From JAYEJW01 sp034716535 (GTDB lineage Bacteria > Pseudomonadota > Gammaproteobacteria > Chromatiales > Chromatiaceae), in NCBI GenBank assembly GCA_034716535.1, contig JAYEJW010000566.1:1-6404 (forward strand): DNA of 6,404 nucleotides, read 5' to 3'. The first letter of the stretch is position 1. Each line of letters begins with the position of its first letter. Positions 4,329 to 6,404 of this stretch are shown piece after piece. The translations under genes and the position numbers were made by a program. The notes under the pieces are model-generated. The model ran no database searches. It was not told the origin of the DNA and saw only the letters and a program-made list of their open reading frames with translations.

Positions 4329-6029
4329 TTACTGCGCGGGCCGAGGATTCAGCTCGGGCAGCAGGGGGCGGCGCAGGTATCGCCTCTTGCCGCCAGGCTT
4401 GACCAAGCCACGCCCACGGCCGATCTGGCGGTTGAACTGCTTTTTCCAACGCGGGAAGTCGATGTCCTGTTTCCCGTACAGGGCGGCGTCGAGCTGCCCC
4501 ATCAGGCGCTCGATCTGCTCGCGGTCGGCTGCCGGGCGCAGGCTCAGGATCCTGCCGGCGACCCCGGGCAGGGGTGTCTGGGTGTCGAACTGGAGGTGCT
4601 GGCAGGTCATGTCCTGGAAGCGCTCTGCCCAGGCGGAGGGCGTGTCCTCCCGGTTGGCCGCCCGTACACACATCAGGAAACGGCTGGAGGCAGGAAGCGT
4701 CTTGGTCGCGAGCGGTTTCACGCGACCGAGCAGGGGGGCGGGATTCAGCCGCTTGGCGGCCGAGCCGACGCCGGCGACCGCAGCAGCTTTGGTCGTGCGC
4801 AAACCCGCGCTCAGGCGCTCGGCCAAGGTTCCCTTCTCGGGATGTTTCTGCATCCGTCCCTGGTACCAGACGCCGCCCCAATACCCGAGCAGGAGTAGGA
4901 TGAGGCCCATAAGCGGGAGCCAGAACCAACTGACGCCGCCGCCCCCGACAGCATCGGCGGAGGTTGATAGCCCGAAAGGCCCGCTTTCGCCGTCCACCTG
5001 AAGCGTGTGGATGGGCAGGCCGGCGTGCTCCTGCGTGCCTGTGGTGACGTTCCACCATGCGAGGCGGATCTCGGGGAGGTGCAGCTTTCCACCGGAACGC
5101 GGCACCAGGGTGTAATACTCGGTGCGCTTGCCTTCCAGGCGGCGTCCGTCGGTGGAAAGCTTCCCCTCGGTCAGGGTCTGTTCCCGGTAGACTCGAAAAT
5201 CCGTAGAGCGCAACCAGGGCTCCAGGCTCGGCAGCTGGCTGCCTGTGGCGCCCAAGGCGGTGAGCTCCAGCGCCAGGGTGACCGGTTGTCCCTCTTCGAC
5301 CTCCGCCTCGCCGTCCAGGTTCGCCTTCAGGGACAGGTCCTGCAGGGCCAGCCAGGGCCGCACGGACGCCATTGCGGGACGTACTTGCAGGTGCAGGGGC
5401 TCATCGCTGGTGACGTCGAAGCGCCGGCCCGAGGATCGCCCGTAGCCATAGCCGCCGTTTTCGGCGGCAGCGCCGGTCACGCGCAGGGGCGGTACTTCCA
5501 GGTTACCCGCGCGCAGGGGGGTAAGGGTGTAGACGAACTCGTTGACGATCTCCCGACGACCGCCGGAGGCGGTGCGCGAGCGCGCCTTGGGGCCTTCGAG
5601 CTTTTGTAGAAGGACGTCGTTGGTATTCGGGAGCTCAGGGGTCGCGGTGTCGAGGTTTTCGTCGCTGACCACACGCAACCTGAGCAGGACGTTCTCCTGC
5701 ATGTATGGCTGGTGGTCGCTGAGCTCCAGCTCCAGCCGCGGCGGGCGGACAGACTGTCGGGCTTCCTGTTGGCCATAGGGTGAGCCGTACTGCCCCGGCC
5801 AGCCGCGCTGGTACGCCCGCATCGGCCCTTGGGGCGGCTGATAGCTCGGGGGAACACCGCGGGCATTGCTGGGCTCCTGCGGGCGGTACTGCCAGGGCCC
5901 CGGTCCCGGCGGCGGACCGCTTCGGCTCGATGACCCTGGAAACGGAAAGTTGAAGTTGAAGGCCTGCACGTCGAGCGCTGCCGCGAGCAGGGCCAGGATC
6001 AGGAAGCCGGCTGCATTCGGTCTACGCAT
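4329..6029 (-). CDS. batD: BatD-family membrane protein
   Basis: This 566-residue protein has the BatD layout. A signal peptide covers residues 1-23 (RRPN, then a hydrophobic core, with cleavage likely after VQA). A large extracytoplasmic region follows, with beta-rich segments such as LELELSDHQPYMQENVLLRLRV (about 99-120) and REIVNEFVYTLTPLRAGNLEVPPLRV (about 159-184). One transmembrane helix lies at about 366-390 (WFWLPLMGLILLLLGYW). A basic cytoplasmic tail of about 175 residues ends the protein, with LDAALYGK and DFPRWKKQFNRQI near its end. BatD acts with the von Willebrand factor type A proteins BatA and BatB in a complex linked to MoxR ATPases and stress or oxygen tolerance; its exact role is unresolved. 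The ATG at 6029 has a GGAGG ribosome site (complement of 6037-6041) and follows the preceding bat gene by 18 bases, so they are co-transcribed. Residues 24-96 are an unusual linker rich in Pro, Gly, Gln and Tyr. Confidence 0.88.
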   Translation of the reverse strand: MRRPNAAGFLILALLAAALDVQAFNFNFPFPGSSSRSGPPPGPGPWQYRPQEPSNARGVPPSYQPPQGPMRAYQRGWPGQYGSPYGQQEARQSVRPPRLELELSDHQPYMQENVLLRLRVVSDENLDTATPELPNTNDVLLQKLEGPKARSRTASGGRREIVNEFVYTLTPLRAGNLEVPPLRVTGAAAENGGYGYGRSSGRRFDVTSDEPLHLQVRPAMASVRPWLALQDLSLKANLDGEAEVEEGQPVTLALELTALGATGSQLPSLEPWLRSTDFRVYREQTLTEGKLSTDGRRLEGKRTEYYTLVPRSGGKLHLPEIRLAWWNVTTGTQEHAGLPIHTLQVDGESGPFGLSTSADAVGGGGVSWFWLPLMGLILLLLGYWGGVWYQGRMQKHPEKGTLAERLSAGLRTTKAAAVAGVGSAAKRLNPAPLLGRVKPLATKTLPASSRFLMCVRAANREDTPSAWAERFQDMTCQHLQFDTQTPLPGVAGRILSLRPAADREQIERLMGQLDAALYGKQDIDFPRWKKQFNRQIGRGRGLVKPGGKRRYLRRPLLPELNPRPAQ

Positions 6030-6047
6030 CTCGGTGCCTCCAGGAGC

Positions 6048-6404
6048 TTACCAAGGTCGGCTCTCCCGCAGCGGGCCGCCGGTCTGTCGCATGAATTGCA
6101 TCTCTTCAAGCATGAACTGGTTGCGCATCAGGAGTGAGGGGTCGCCCTCCACTTGCTGTAGCCGCTGCTCCATGATAGCCATGCCGGGGCCGCGTACAGG
6201 CAGACCTCCAAGCGCGGCGGCGGCCGCCTGCTCGGCGTCGGGCTCCTGGTCGGTCATGGGCTGCTGGCCGAGTTGGTCGAAGCGATCCACGGCGTCCGCT
6301 GCGCCTTCCTCCGGAGGCATATCCGGCGGCATGGTGTCCGGCTCCTCTCGCCGCTCGCCGCGGGCGCCCTGCTGGTCCTCGGGCGGTTCCTCGCCCTGCG
6401 CACC
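6048..6404 (-). CDS. BatB/BatC-like protein, C-terminal part (5' end beyond window)
   Basis: The frame is open at the right edge and ends at a TAA (6048-6050), leaving 118 residues. Most of it is an acidic, Pro/Glu/Gln-rich, low-complexity stretch with repeated PPE/PPD and DQQ elements. Near the end is MEQRLQQVEGDPSLLMRNQF, which matches the 'EQRL..V.GDP..LLR..F' signature that closes BatB/BatC proteins, those carrying von Willebrand factor A and TPR domains. These domains, if present, lie to the right of the window. The next gene in the operon is batD, 18 bases downstream, which strongly supports the assignment. An internal ATG at 6332 is not the likely start because the frame and the same low-complexity composition continue upstream of it. 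Whether the gene is a fused batB-batC or a separate batC cannot be told here. Confidence 0.75.
   Translation of the reverse strand, partial: GAQGEEPPEDQQGARGERREEPDTMPPDMPPEEGAADAVDRFDQLGQQPMTDQEPDAEQAAAAALGGLPVRGPGMAIMEQRLQQVEGDPSLLMRNQFMLEEMQFMRQTGGPLRESRPW

Noticed and set aside
4026..4898. Plus-strand frame across the RAYT end and batD
   Set aside because: It overlaps two confidently identified genes in other frames, crosses the right REP, and shows no domain.
1..6404. CRISPR array
   Set aside because: No set of regularly spaced direct repeats is present anywhere. The only long repeat is the 30-bp REP pair, which is inverted and flanks a RAYT gene.

Overview
The window is GC-rich and nearly fully coded. 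Several features suggest a gammaproteobacterium, perhaps of the purple-sulfur (Chromatiales) type: a Bat operon, a REP-associated transposase with GTAG-type REPs, and a Uma2-family remnant. This placement is an inference from gene content and composition, not a database match.

Left part (1-2619): the edge of a CRISPR-Cas locus. On the minus strand, cas6 (crRNA-processing endoribonuclease) is followed, through an ATGA overlap, by a gene for a large HD-domain protein. That protein is best read as Cas10d/Csc3, the large subunit and HD nuclease of type I-D systems, and it runs off the left end of the window. A WYL-domain transcription regulator is transcribed divergently from cas6. Its first possible start lies only 42 bases from the cas6 start, and the shared control region carries several short palindromes. 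The layout suggests that the WYL protein controls the cas operon. No CRISPR array, effector backbone genes (csc1, csc2, cas3) or adaptation genes (cas1, cas2, cas4) lie inside the window; they would be expected to the left.

Middle (2620-4230): small accessory genes. A DUF433 antitoxin and a DUF5615 PIN-like toxin form a two-gene operon with an ATGA overlap. Next comes a GTG-started N-terminal remnant of a Uma2-family nuclease (54 residues). Last is a compact REP-associated tyrosine transposase (RAYT) unit, in which a 172-residue HUH transposase gene sits between two perfectly matching, inverted 30-bp REP elements, 592 bp in all.

Right part (4231-6404): the end of a Bat (Bacteroides aerotolerance-type) operon on the minus strand. 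It holds the C-terminus of a BatB/BatC-like protein and a complete batD, which has a signal peptide, an unusual Pro/Gly/Gln/Tyr-rich linker, a periplasmic region, one transmembrane helix and a cytoplasmic tail. It reads as chromosomal backbone, so the RAYT/REP unit lies at the junction between backbone and the accessory CRISPR/toxin-antitoxin block. The points most worth following are the cas6-cas10d gene order with its divergent WYL regulator, and the perfectly symmetric RAYT/REP unit.
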